A stretch of DNA of 44,703 nucleotides from NCBI GenBank assembly GCA_038087015.1, contig JASBNA010000134.1, positions 1 to 44,703 on the forward strand, in the 5' to 3' direction. Below are positions 10,134 through 18,118 of the stretch, piece by piece (the first letter of the stretch is position 1; every line of letters starts with the position of its first letter). Under the pieces are notes generated by a model that was not told the origin of the DNA, ran no database searches, and saw nothing but the letters and a program-made list of their open reading frames with translations. The translations under genes were made by a program, and so were the position numbers. This DNA comes from Cerrena zonata (lineage: Eukaryota > Basidiomycota > Agaricomycetes > Polyporales > Cerrenaceae).

Positions 10134-11708
10134 TCAAGGTTCCATTTCTTTCAATTGTTTCGGACGACCATTTTGCATCCATTCTTTACCAAGAAGCTTC
10201 AAAGCGGTCGCTGCTGGGAGTTCTTTGTCAGCCACAGAGTTAGGAAAATCAATTACCAATGCTGAACAAAGCTTTAAACCCTGCTTTCCGTACACTTCTA
10301 AAAATTGAAGGGCGCAAGCTTCAAGCCAGTTACAAGCAACTGAAAAATGAGGATTACTTATTAATTTTGGATTAGTGTTTAGTAATCTTGCCAAAAACAC
10401 CCAGGCACTTTTCATGGAGAGAATCTCGAGGTTGAGATGATCGGCAGTTCTAGTTATGACTGCCCAAAGAGTGCAAATACCTGCTACTCTTTCTTCGTAT
10501 TTCCCTTCTAGTTCCCACTTTTCATTAGATCTTTTCCAACCCATACGTGTACGACCTTCTTCAGATTCAATGGAACAAGTATAACCTATTATAAAAGGAC
10601 ATTTTTTAACTAGTCTACATGAGAGAAAGTACTCGAATTCGGGGAATGTAGCCAATATTCTTTCGGTTAATCTTGCTAATGGAATTGCGGCATTCGGTTT
10701 GACGGTGACTTCTGCTTCTGCTTGGGACACAATTGATTTTGCAACAAAATTTAAAATACAATTATAGATGAGATCATTAGCATTTTTTGCAAAACTAATG
10801 TATTCTAAAACTTCTCGAGTGATTCTATCAAGCTGAGCCATTGAATTAGATAGTTGGCCGAATTTTGGATTGATTTTACGTTTAAATTGGCCAAACTCTT
10901 TCTTTAGTTCTTTATTTTGGTTCAATTGACCAACAATTTGTTCTTTTATCTCAACAATATCCTTCTTGTATTTTAAAAATATTTCTTCTACGGCTGCAAC
11001 ACTAGTGAACCCTTTTGCTTTCTTTGCTTCTTCCTTTTTAATTCTTTCTAGTTCAAGTTTCTCTTCTTCTGCTAATCTCTTTTCACTTTCTATTTTCTCT
11101 TGCTTTTTACGTTCTTCTTCTTCCTTTTGCTTCTTCAACTTCTCCTGTTCCAAGCGTTTTTTCTCTTCTGCCTCTTTCCTCTTACGCTCTTCTTCCTCCT
11201 TTTGTTTTCTTTTTAATTCTTCTATTCTCCTCTTTTCTTCTTCTATTCTCCTTTTTTCCTCCTCTTCTTTTCTTCTCCTTTCTTCTTCTTCTCTTCTCCT
11301 ACGTTCTTCGATATCTCTAATCACCCTGTTGACATCACTCGAGTTAACTGATAATGCTCGATTGAATAAGCTATCCAAAGTATTCATTTCTGATGCCACG
11401 GATTTCTTCTTATATGTATATTGAGATTCAAACCTATCCTCATCTTGCTTTGTCTGTAACTGAATTTTTTTATGGAAACTTTCAGTAAACGTTTGTAATG
11501 TATTATTAAACTCTTCAATCTCCATGCTTGAAGCAGTGGTAGGGTCTTTATCGGTCTTTCGGTTTATAAACTTTAGCAAAGTTTGGGTAGTAACGGTGGT
11601 ATCAAGTATTCTTGATTCTTCTTTAGCAATTTCGACCGAAGCATAGGCATTTTTCGCCACCTGTGAAGGGTATCCAACTACGTAATCTTCAGGCAATCCT
11701 AGCCTCAT
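10134..11708 (-). CDS. GLE1: mRNA export factor Gle1 (nucleoporin)
   Basis: A 524-residue protein (Saccharomyces Gle1 is 538). Gle1 sits on the cytoplasmic face of the nuclear pore and, with inositol hexakisphosphate, activates the DEAD-box ATPase Dbp5 to release exported mRNPs. The central third (about residues 125-240) is an uninterrupted charged coiled coil of RRREEEERRRKEEE character. The C-terminal Gle1 domain (about 250-510) includes KKCPFIIGYTCSIESEEGRTRMGWKRS and YEERVAGICTLWAVITRT, which are conserved family blocks. The ATG at 11708 is the first in frame. The long same-frame ORF on the opposite strand at 10966-11424 is a by-product of the repetitive coiled-coil codons. Confidence 0.95.
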   Translation of the reverse strand: MRLGLPEDYVVGYPSQVAKNAYASVEIAKEESRILDTTVTTQTLLKFINRKTDKDPTTASSMEIEEFNNTLQTFTESFHKKIQLQTKQDEDRFESQYTYKKKSVASEMNTLDSLFNRALSVNSSDVNRVIRDIEERRRREEEERRRKEEEEKRRIEEEKRRIEELKRKQKEEEERKRKEAEEKKRLEQEKLKKQKEEEERKKQEKIESEKRLAEEEKLELERIKKEEAKKAKGFTSVAAVEEIFLKYKKDIVEIKEQIVGQLNQNKELKKEFGQFKRKINPKFGQLSNSMAQLDRITREVLEYISFAKNANDLIYNCILNFVAKSIVSQAEAEVTVKPNAAIPLARLTERILATFPEFEYFLSCRLVKKCPFIIGYTCSIESEEGRTRMGWKRSNEKWELEGKYEERVAGICTLWAVITRTADHLNLEILSMKSAWVFLARLLNTNPKLISNPHFSVACNWLEACALQFLEVYGKQGLKLCSALVIDFPNSVADKELPAATALKLLGKEWMQNGRPKQLKEMEP

Positions 11709-11974
11709 CGTTCAGCAGTTGTAGATCTCCTAATTGTACCCAATGATCTTCCCAAAGGCCCTGCTAAAGATGGCTGTTTTTAAAATAAAAGAAAAAATGG
11801 GTCGTGGACGGGTAACACTTTTTTTTCAACTTTTTGACAGTCTGTGGCATTGGGTCTTTGCTTTTGAAAATTTTCATTTTTTTCATTTTTTTCCATAACC
11901 AGACTGCCAATACTTGATCAATACCAGTTTAATAGCAGAACCGTTTGATAAAGGAACCTTTCACAGGAAAGAAT

Positions 11975-12862
11975 ATGTTTGGTAAGCAGTTTATACGTTG
12001 TTTTTCCAGTAATAGTCCACTTGGAAGAGCCGGATACTCATCAGTCGAGCCGGTGCATCATTTAGTCAAGATCAATAAAGCTGCTTTAAAGCCAAAGTAT
12101 CAATTTCATTTACTTCCAAAAGACGATATTGAATCAGTTGGATACAAGCCTACCGAAATATGTCAAGATAGAGTGCAGGAGTACTATGAGAATGTTGTGA
12201 AACCAAATCTTATGTTGAATTTTTACGAACATGGAGCCCAAACCATTGAAGGTAATAAGAAAAGATCTTGGGGGGTTGATTCTCCATATAAATTATATCG
12301 TGGGTTAAGAAAACAAAAGGGGTTAGGTCGTCAAACCAGAGACATCCATCCAATTAAATCAAGCAATATACCCGAGATCAGTGGAGTCACTATCAATGCT
12401 TATAATAAAGCTGCATTGGAAGAAGACTGGATAAATATCTCCAATAGATTACAAATTGCCCAAATCACTAATGTCAAGCCAAAAGTTACTTATAGTAAGT
12501 CCAATGTTATACAATGGAAGGTTAGAAAGGGGAAAGTCTGTGGGTGTAAAGTTGAATTAACTGGTAGAGATATGACTCAATTTTTAAGTACTTTAACTGA
12601 GTTGGTTTTACCAAGAATGAAAAATTTCGAAGGTTTAATGAATACATCTGGTGATTCAACTGGTAATGTCTCATTTGGATTGACTCCTGATGATGTTAAA
12701 TTCTTCCCAGAAATTGAAAATTTCCAAGAATTATATCCAAATTTATTTGGGTTTAATGTAACAATTAAAACTACAGCTAGAACTGACGAACAAGCTAAAA
12801 CCCTTATTAGTGCATTTGGTTTCCCATTCACTGATAAAGTTAGAAATATCTCATCCTATTAA
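11975..12862 (+). CDS. MRPL7: mitochondrial ribosomal protein uL5m (MRPL7)
   Basis: A 295-residue mitochondrial large-subunit protein of the bacterial L5 family. The first in-frame ATG at 11975 gives MFGKQFIRCFSSNSP, a basic presequence with an RCFSS-type cleavage region; the open frame upstream begins only with TTG. The C-terminal half shows the L5 fold blocks: WKVRKGKVCGCKVELTGRDMTQFL, ELVLPRMKNFEGL, SFGLTPDDVKFFPEIENFQELYPNLFGFNVTI and the terminal TDEQAKTLISAFGFPF. Fungal Mrpl7 proteins share this N-terminal extension. It is divergent from GLE1 with about 265 bp between starts. Confidence 0.93.
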   Translation: MFGKQFIRCFSSNSPLGRAGYSSVEPVHHLVKINKAALKPKYQFHLLPKDDIESVGYKPTEICQDRVQEYYENVVKPNLMLNFYEHGAQTIEGNKKRSWGVDSPYKLYRGLRKQKGLGRQTRDIHPIKSSNIPEISGVTINAYNKAALEEDWINISNRLQIAQITNVKPKVTYSKSNVIQWKVRKGKVCGCKVELTGRDMTQFLSTLTELVLPRMKNFEGLMNTSGDSTGNVSFGLTPDDVKFFPEIENFQELYPNLFGFNVTIKTTARTDEQAKTLISAFGFPFTDKVRNISSY

Positions 12863-12912
12863 TAGCTCATATTTCTTGTATATAGATTTTAATAATAAAA
12901 CATTCATATTAT

Positions 12913-13524
12913 TTATTTAGTGGCTAAATGTAAAATCATTCTCCCGTAGAATCTATGGAGATTCTGTACCCATTCAGGAATGACCTTGCCGTCCTTCAAA
13001 TCGTTATATTCATGAGCACAAGTGAAGTAAACATCAAACGTCTTGTCCTTATCAGTTGGTTCAATGTAAAGCTCATGGTAGCCACCATTCATCATTCTCC
13101 AAGGATACCCCCAGCTAGCCAACTTCTCGAAATTAGACACAACGTTCTTCTTATTATTCCATTGCCACCAAAGTAACGTATCCCTATACTTACCTCTCCA
13201 ACCAGTTGATTGGGTAATAGTCTGAGATTGCCAGGTCGAATTATCATCAACATCTGCATTCTCTTTCACTAAGGACTGAAGAGCACGATACGACAAAAAT
13301 TGTTCATTCAACTTGTCGATCGAATCGGCCTCGACGGTTTTCTTGAAAGTATCACAGTAAGCTATATACTTATTTTCATTTGGCTTTAAATACTTTTTGA
13401 TTGAAGTATTCAGGGGTAATTTTTCAACCGGGATGTTTGGATATATTTGACTCAATTGCTGATCAACAATAAGATACCCGGCAATGGGGACACCAACAAC
13501 CGTGAGCTTTCTTAACAAACCCAT
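12913..13524 (-). CDS. uncharacterised 203-residue protein with N-terminal hydrophobic segment
   Basis: The product is not recognised. The start MGLLRKLTVVGVPIAGYLIVDQQ is a basic and hydrophobic segment that could be a mitochondrial or membrane anchor. The rest is soluble-looking and aromatic-rich, with the blocks GWRGKYRDTLLWWQWNN and ASWGYPWRMMNGGYHELYIEP near residues 110-165 and an HEYNDL motif later. The protein ends NLHRFYGRMILHLATK. Its steady codon composition and full-length open frame support a real gene. It converges on MRPL7 with a 50-bp gap. A small mitochondrial or ER-associated protein is a guess. Confidence 0.75.
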   Translation of the reverse strand: MGLLRKLTVVGVPIAGYLIVDQQLSQIYPNIPVEKLPLNTSIKKYLKPNENKYIAYCDTFKKTVEADSIDKLNEQFLSYRALQSLVKENADVDDNSTWQSQTITQSTGWRGKYRDTLLWWQWNNKKNVVSNFEKLASWGYPWRMMNGGYHELYIEPTDKDKTFDVYFTCAHEYNDLKDGKVIPEWVQNLHRFYGRMILHLATK

Positions 13525-13744
13525 GTCTAACTATACTTTTAATAACTCAAGTTTAATGAAGAAACAGACAAGGCTGACTTTTATAGGTTTGGGGCCAAAA
13601 ATTGCTGTAAATCGCGTGCAGCCTTTTTCAACTGAAGGTAAGGATTTTTTTTTTTTAAATGATTTTTCAATTCCGATTTAGTCCCGACTCCAAGTACACC
13701 AGTTCAAGGATTGTTAAAGGGGAGGTTGGGCGATTCAGCCAATA

Positions 13745-14548
13745 ATGGATCCAAGTGAGTCTATAGTGCATGAATACTCGGTTCTTTATTCGACAAGGGT
13801 GTTTCAAAAGGACAAGAAATGGAGCGATGGGACATTGAAATATTATGAATTTAATGATAAGTTGGAAATATATAACGAAAATCTAAACTTGATAAGTACT
13901 GATTTCTACCCCAAGAATCGAGGCAATCCCATAAAAGACGTTTTCCAAGAAGGAAACGAGTTCAAGCTACCCAATAGGCAAATGGTGGTGGAAATAAATG
14001 AGTATAAGTCGAGTTATAAACGAGATGTCTCAAAAGTTTTCAAGAACCATACTAAGTCCAGTATAGTGGTACCTCAAGAGAAGATTAGTGTTGCCCGAGT
14101 CACGAAACTGCCTGCTGCCAAAGCTCTTTTGCCACTATCGGGGAACAACACTCTAAGACGAAGAAGAGTAGGGCTTACAAAGCCCCAGACTCAATTGAAC
14201 GTACTGAAGCTGTCCTCGAATTCAACAAAGCTAGTTGAGTCGCTAATGCAGTATCGGCCTAGATGTAGCGAGCGGGTGTTACCTCGAACTTCAAGGCACT
14301 TCCAATGGCTAACGGCAGATATCACGAGTGCATCGACCTCACTTAATAACAGTGCCGAACCAAAACGGTCACCGGTGAAAGTCAAAAAGGAAATCAAGCA
14401 GGAGGTGGATTTCCATTCGGGTAAGTCTGTGCAAGACGCTGACCTAATCCACGATCTTTCTGATTTTGAGGATGACGAAGAGTTTTTTGAAATGTTGGAC
14501 CAATTGAAAAATAATGAACGGGCAGAATACAGAAATGAATTAATGTAA
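13745..14548 (+). CDS. Mte1/ZGRF1-N-type protein (DUF2439 domain)
   Basis: A 267-residue protein whose N-terminal 85 residues (EYSVLYSTRVFQKDKKWSDGTLKYYEFNDKLEIYNENLNLI) look like the DUF2439 domain shared by budding-yeast Mte1 and the N-terminus of the ZGRF1 helicase. Mte1 binds the Mph1 helicase and D-loops and acts in homologous recombination. The remainder is basic and low-complexity with acidic patches (DLSDFEDDEEFFEMLDQLKN) near the C-terminus, as in Mte1. A CGCGT core (MCB-like on the other strand) lies at 13613-13617, about 130 bp upstream. Assignment rests on the N-terminal domain only. Confidence 0.72.
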   Translation: MDPSESIVHEYSVLYSTRVFQKDKKWSDGTLKYYEFNDKLEIYNENLNLISTDFYPKNRGNPIKDVFQEGNEFKLPNRQMVVEINEYKSSYKRDVSKVFKNHTKSSIVVPQEKISVARVTKLPAAKALLPLSGNNTLRRRRVGLTKPQTQLNVLKLSSNSTKLVESLMQYRPRCSERVLPRTSRHFQWLTADITSASTSLNNSAEPKRSPVKVKKEIKQEVDFHSGKSVQDADLIHDLSDFEDDEEFFEMLDQLKNNERAEYRNELM

Positions 14549-14593
14549 TGCTACTAATATATTCCCTATATAACTGAGCTAAATATAAACCTT

Positions 14594-14803
14594 TTAATTA
14601 TCTTGTTTCTGTTGTCTGTAAACCATGATTGGCACAGAGTTTGAAGTGAAGATTTTGGCAACTGGAAACGAAGAAATTAATCCATTAAGCGCAGCCAAAG
14701 CCGGACGATTTGACATACTGGCCAACATTTGTTGTGCTGGCAACTCGGTGATTTCATCCGAGTCGACAAATCCAGTAGTCACGTAAGCAGATGAAGAAGG
14801 CAT
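14594..14803 (-). CDS. small uncharacterised protein (69 aa)
   Basis: A short open frame from the ATG at 14803 (MPSSSAYVTTGFVDSDE) that ends NSVPIMVYRQQKQDN. The middle (PALAALNGLISSFPVAKIF) is moderately hydrophobic and could be a weak membrane segment. The frame fills the gap between two genes with reasonable spacing, and the T/A-rich stretch upstream is promoter-like. The general shape (polar N-terminus, single hydrophobic stretch) recalls small mitochondrial outer-membrane or subunit proteins, but I do not recognise it. It could be spurious. Confidence 0.5.
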   Translation of the reverse strand: MPSSSAYVTTGFVDSDEITELPAQQMLASMSNRPALAALNGLISSFPVAKIFTSNSVPIMVYRQQKQDN

Positions 14804-14943
14804 GGTCAGCAAGTTGTTGTTTGATAAAGAAGTTTTAAAGGGAGAATTAGTTTAGTTGCGAAAAAAACCCATTTTTTTTGCAATTTTGCAATTCTTCTTC
14901 GATAATACCCACAAATACAAGGTTAATAACAACACCCACAAAC

Positions 14944-15696
14944 TCAATTGTATTGCATTAGACTATCATAGTTAGCTAATGCTTTCCCGAACTGGGCTTT
15001 TGAATATTTGCCTAGTAAGAAGAGTTTGATGAGAACAAAATCACCACTGAGATTTTTGTTTAGGTTGATGAACTTTTTAACATACTTTATATTATTTAAA
15101 TTATTTATGAAGAAGTCTAAAGACTTTCGGACAGAATACTTGGAGTTGTAGTAGTACTTGTAGTCCTCGTTTATCTTCAAGTGCTTGTCCCAATCTGTCA
15201 ATTCCTGCAAGAAATTGAACTTTGTTGAGTCAGTATTGGGAGTGAGAAGAACTGGTAAATGTAAGATAATACCTAGAGATCGACTCACTTGAATGTAGTA
15301 ATTTGAAATAAGATCATCTGCAACCAAGGGACTAAGTGTAGTATTAGTCATTCCGTCGAAGATTGCTCCTATCAAAGAGTCAGGGAAGTATATTGGATAT
15401 TTTCTCAATGCAAAAGATTTTCTTCTTGCTAAAACCAAACTAGTGGTTTTCCCAGGGATGTCATTTAAACGAATGGGCTTAGTCCAGGGGATTGCAGAGT
15501 CATTCAAGGGTTTATCCCAGATCAATTTATTATCTAGATAATAAAGTAGATGAAATTCATTGGACGGGAAGTTACTTAGGGAAACCTGACATTCGACTTT
15601 AAAGCCAGAATACGAAGACACATTGGGTTTATTTGGTAAGAATAGTGATTGAGATACACTGGAGAGGTATAGGAGAATCGAAATGATTAACAACAT
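14944..15696 (-). CDS. secreted or ER-luminal protein of unknown function (250 aa)
   Basis: The start MLLIISILLYLSSVSQSLFLP is a clear signal peptide with probable cleavage near residue 18. The rest has no second membrane segment and no GPI signal. NVSS, NDS, NTT and NLS sequons suggest an N-glycosylated protein in the secretory pathway. A first beta-rich part (FKVECQVSLSNFPSNEFHLLYYLDNKLIWDKPL) is followed by a helical Asn/Lys-rich C-terminus. I do not recognise the family; an ER quality-control or membrane-complex accessory factor is possible but unsupported. Confidence 0.7.
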   Translation of the reverse strand: MLLIISILLYLSSVSQSLFLPNKPNVSSYSGFKVECQVSLSNFPSNEFHLLYYLDNKLIWDKPLNDSAIPWTKPIRLNDIPGKTTSLVLARRKSFALRKYPIYFPDSLIGAIFDGMTNTTLSPLVADDLISNYYIQVSRSLGIILHLPVLLTPNTDSTKFNFLQELTDWDKHLKINEDYKYYYNSKYSVRKSLDFFINNLNNIKYVKKFINLNKNLSGDFVLIKLFLLGKYSKAQFGKALANYDSLMQYN

Positions 15697-15797
15697 TGTT
15701 GAAAGAGTAGTATCTTTTCCGCAAAAGTTAGTTGTACAAATAAACTACAATTGAATAATAAATCACCATATATTAATAAGAATTATAATCTGGATAG

Positions 15798-16133
15798 TTA
15801 ATTATCAAAACCCACAGTGACACCATCCATTTTTTTAGGTAATCTGACAGCTAAACCAAGAGGGAAAGCAATAACATTATCAAGATCCCAAATGCCTGCT
15901 TTAGCATAAACGTCGGTTTTCAAGAAATCAATGACTTCTTGCTTGGTGTCAGCAATTACATGTAAAGCACTTCCGGCAAATTTGGATTTGGTTTCATCGG
16001 TATAGATTGCACCAGCAGAGGTTAAAATACCGGCATTGACTGCCGCAGGAATGTTTTTAACGTGGTCTGCTCTGACCGGGGTTCTGTCAGTCCCTGGTTT
16101 ATCGTAAACAACAACTTCCCATTCGAATGCCAT
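15798..16133 (-). CDS. YCII-domain (YciI-related) small protein
   Basis: A 111-residue cytosolic protein resembling the YciI dimeric alpha+beta-barrel family: an N-terminal beta strand (FEWEVVVYDKPGTDRTPVRADHV), a middle glycine/alanine turn (ILTSAGAIYTDETKSKFAGSALHVIADTKQEVIDFLKTDVYAKAGIWDLDNV) and a C-terminal strand. The pattern of AG-A-x(n)-G-S-x-x-V and a DP/DVYAKAGIW block is characteristic. The enzymatic role in yeast is unknown; relatives are often linked to small-molecule or dehalogenase-like chemistry. A perfect CACGTG (16205-16210) lies about 70 bp upstream. Confidence 0.8.
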   Translation of the reverse strand: MAFEWEVVVYDKPGTDRTPVRADHVKNIPAAVNAGILTSAGAIYTDETKSKFAGSALHVIADTKQEVIDFLKTDVYAKAGIWDLDNVIAFPLGLAVRLPKKMDGVTVGFDN

Positions 16134-16476
16134 TGTACTTGTAAAGAAGATGGAGTAGCTGGCGGGATTAGATTAAATCGTCGCTTTAAATAGCGAATGC
16201 CGGTCACGTGAGCACCGACCACCAATATGTATAACTAGAGTATCTAGTATAACCAGTATAATTAGTCTAACCAGTATAAGATCATCTACAGTACCTACTA
16301 ACATGTAAACTATGAGTGCATTAATGAATAAATAAAATGAAAGTAAAGACAACTTGGAGAATAGAAAATGACGGCATACCTTCAAAGAAGGTAAAATGGA
16401 AAACCAATAAAGAAAAATGATGGAATAAATAAATACTTATTGAAGCTTATAATGTACATTGATTTCTAGTGGATGA
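16134..16476. other. intergenic region with CACGTG box
   Basis: Promoter of the YCII gene plus the terminator of its upstream neighbour. CACGTG at 16205-16210 is a Cbf1-type site. Around 16240-16290 there are short irregular repeats of CCAGTATAA/CTAGTATAA. No gene was seen. Confidence 0.55.
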
Positions 16477-16938
16477 TTATTTCAAAGGAGCAAAATAAAC
16501 AGGACGTTCTCTTCTAGGACCCAATTTATCGGTTTTAATACCAGCACCAAATTCTTGAACAAAAGCAGAAGGAGATTGAATCAAAGTGGTTGGAATACCA
16601 CCCAACTTTTCTCTATTTAATTGTCTTGAACCTATACCCCCTTTATCTTTAATAAAAGTTTTAATAAACGAAGTTTTATAACGCCTTAAATAATTTTCAT
16701 TTCTTAAAATTTCACGATCATCACTTTGTTTATATAATGGAGTCTTGATGATAGGATCTTCTTGTTGTGATCTATAGAAAAATAATGTAATACCAGCTAA
16801 AACAAAACCTCCAATGGCTTTTGGTATATTAACTTCACTGGTAGAAGTAGATGCATGGTGGGAAGCTTCGTGGTGGTTGAATCTTTTACTGACTATTTGG
16901 CCTTGTTGTTTTAAACAACGAGTGGATCTAACAAACAT
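16477..16938 (-). CDS. mitochondrial single-pass membrane protein of unknown function (153 aa)
   Basis: The N-terminus MFVRSTRCLKQQGQIVSKRF is basic and lacks acidic residues, as in a mitochondrial presequence. It is followed by a His/Ser-rich stretch and one predicted transmembrane segment (IPKAIGGFVLAGITLFFY, about residues 38-56). The C-terminal two thirds are basic and soluble-looking (LRRYKTSFIKTFIKDKGGIGSRQ, RRERPVYFAPLK). This topology fits an inner-membrane assembly factor or accessory subunit, but the family is not recognised. Its promoter has a CACGTG and three Rap1-like sites. Confidence 0.75.
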   Translation of the reverse strand: MFVRSTRCLKQQGQIVSKRFNHHEASHHASTSTSEVNIPKAIGGFVLAGITLFFYRSQQEDPIIKTPLYKQSDDREILRNENYLRRYKTSFIKTFIKDKGGIGSRQLNREKLGGIPTTLIQSPSAFVQEFGAGIKTDKLGPRRERPVYFAPLK

Positions 16939-17092
16939 GACTATTAACTGAAATGATCAAACCTTGTTAAGAAAACTTGGGGTTAATATGATTTTTTTCA
17001 ATCGAATAGTTTGATTTTTCCCTTGAAAATTTATTGGCCAATTAACAACGTTTGAAAATAACCCGACGGAGGGTCGTGTGAGAACTCATACG

Positions 17093-17172
17093 TCACGTGA
17101 TAATTATTTTCTGTGGTGTACGGATGTGATTTTTCAACAGAATGTACGGGTGTTTTGAAATGTACGGATGTT
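17093..17172. promoter_or_regulatory. CACGTG plus three Rap1-like sites
   Basis: TCACGTGA at 17093-17100 is followed by three near-identical sites: GTGTACGGATGT (17116-17127), ATGTACGGGTGTT (17142-17154) and ATGTACGGATGTT (17160-17172). Read on the other strand, each contains CAYCCRTACA, the classical Rap1 consensus. They lie about 155-235 bp upstream of the mitochondrial membrane protein gene at 16938. Binding is inferred, not shown. Confidence 0.65.
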
Positions 17173-17396
17173 TATCTATTGATACCGAACACAATTACAG
17201 TTGTCAACTTAACCCATTGGATCAATGGAAAACTGACAATTCCAGCCATTGCCAGCTCAATTGGCCAAACACAAAGATTCTGGGGACTACAGTGATATAA
17301 TTGACCAACAAGTCGGATCATTAACCTTATATTAAAACTTTATTACGGAGAAGCCAAATAATCAATATCAGCTCTCCCGGGTCTGTATAGCCAGAT

Positions 17397-17777
17397 CTAA
17401 TAATTAACACTAATCAAATAGTCAGCCAATTTTTCAACAACAGTGGTGGCTTCACCAGCAACAACCCCAGCAGGGTAATGGGCAATTAAAATGGCTTGTT
17501 TGGTCTTAACAGCAACAATTCCTTCAGCATCTTGTTTACCGTAGATAGATCTTTCATCAGCTCTCAACAAAAAGTATTTCTGACCTTGAACGTGTAACCC
17601 GTGAGCTTGTAAATTGGATGGATCACTATAACCTTTGGCAATGGCACTAATTTCGTCCTGTCCTAATTGGAAATTAGAACTTTGAGCCCATAAGGAGTCT
17701 CCTGCTCCAGAGTATAATGCTGCTTTGTCAATTTTTCCAGTAGCAACTAAGTTGTCGGTGTATGCTTGCCAGGACAT
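17397..17777 (-). CDS. PFY1: profilin
   Basis: A 126-residue profilin, exactly the family length. It begins [23 protein letters not shown], the conserved N-terminal polyproline-binding helix, and ends [14 protein letters not shown], the C-terminal helix. The actin-binding face is represented by [38 protein letters not shown]. Profilin binds monomeric actin and formin FH1 domains and promotes actin-cable growth. No intron interrupts the frame here, whereas the Saccharomyces gene has one near its start. The upstream region carries the 12-bp repeat array. Confidence 0.97.
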   Translation of the reverse strand: MSWQAYTDNLVATGKIDKAALYSGAGDSLWAQSSNFQLGQDEISAIAKGYSDPSNLQAHGLHVQGQKYFLLRADERSIYGKQDAEGIVAVKTKQAILIAHYPAGVVAGEATTVVEKLADYLISVNY

Positions 17778-17960
17778 TGTAGATTAATTGAATAGTAAAG
17801 AAGAAAAAGAAGTACAAGAATTGGATTACACGATCGATTAAATTATCTTTAAATCATTTTGATCATTTTTTTCGGTGGTCAAATTTTTCCATGTTTTTTT
17901 TTTGTTTTGTTAGTGAGGGCTCAAATTAACCGGGAGCGCTTATGTAATCGGTACACCAGT

Positions 17961-18105
17961 AGTATAGTATTAGTATAAGTATTAGTATAAGTATTAGTAT
18001 AAGTATTAGTATAAGTATTAGTATAAGTATTAGTATAAGTATTAGTATAAGTATAAGTATTAGTATAAGTATATATTAGTATGTATTGGTACATGTATTA
18101 GTAGA
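17961..18105. repeat. 12-bp tandem repeat (AGTATAAGTATT) in profilin upstream region
   Basis: About eight clean copies of the 12-bp unit AGTATAAGTATT run from near 17967 to 18058, with diverged copies out to about 18105 (TATATTAGTATGTATTGG). It lies between the profilin promoter and the UBA2 stop codon, so it could affect profilin expression or UBA2 3' end formation. Each unit carries a TATAAG element. Confidence 0.9.
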
Positions 18106-18118
18106 TTAGTACAAAAGG

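Noticed and set aside
10966..11424. 152-codon plus-strand ORF rich in Ser and Phe
   Set aside because: It is the complement of the GLE1 coiled-coil repeats (Glu/Arg/Lys codons read backwards) and has no independent features.
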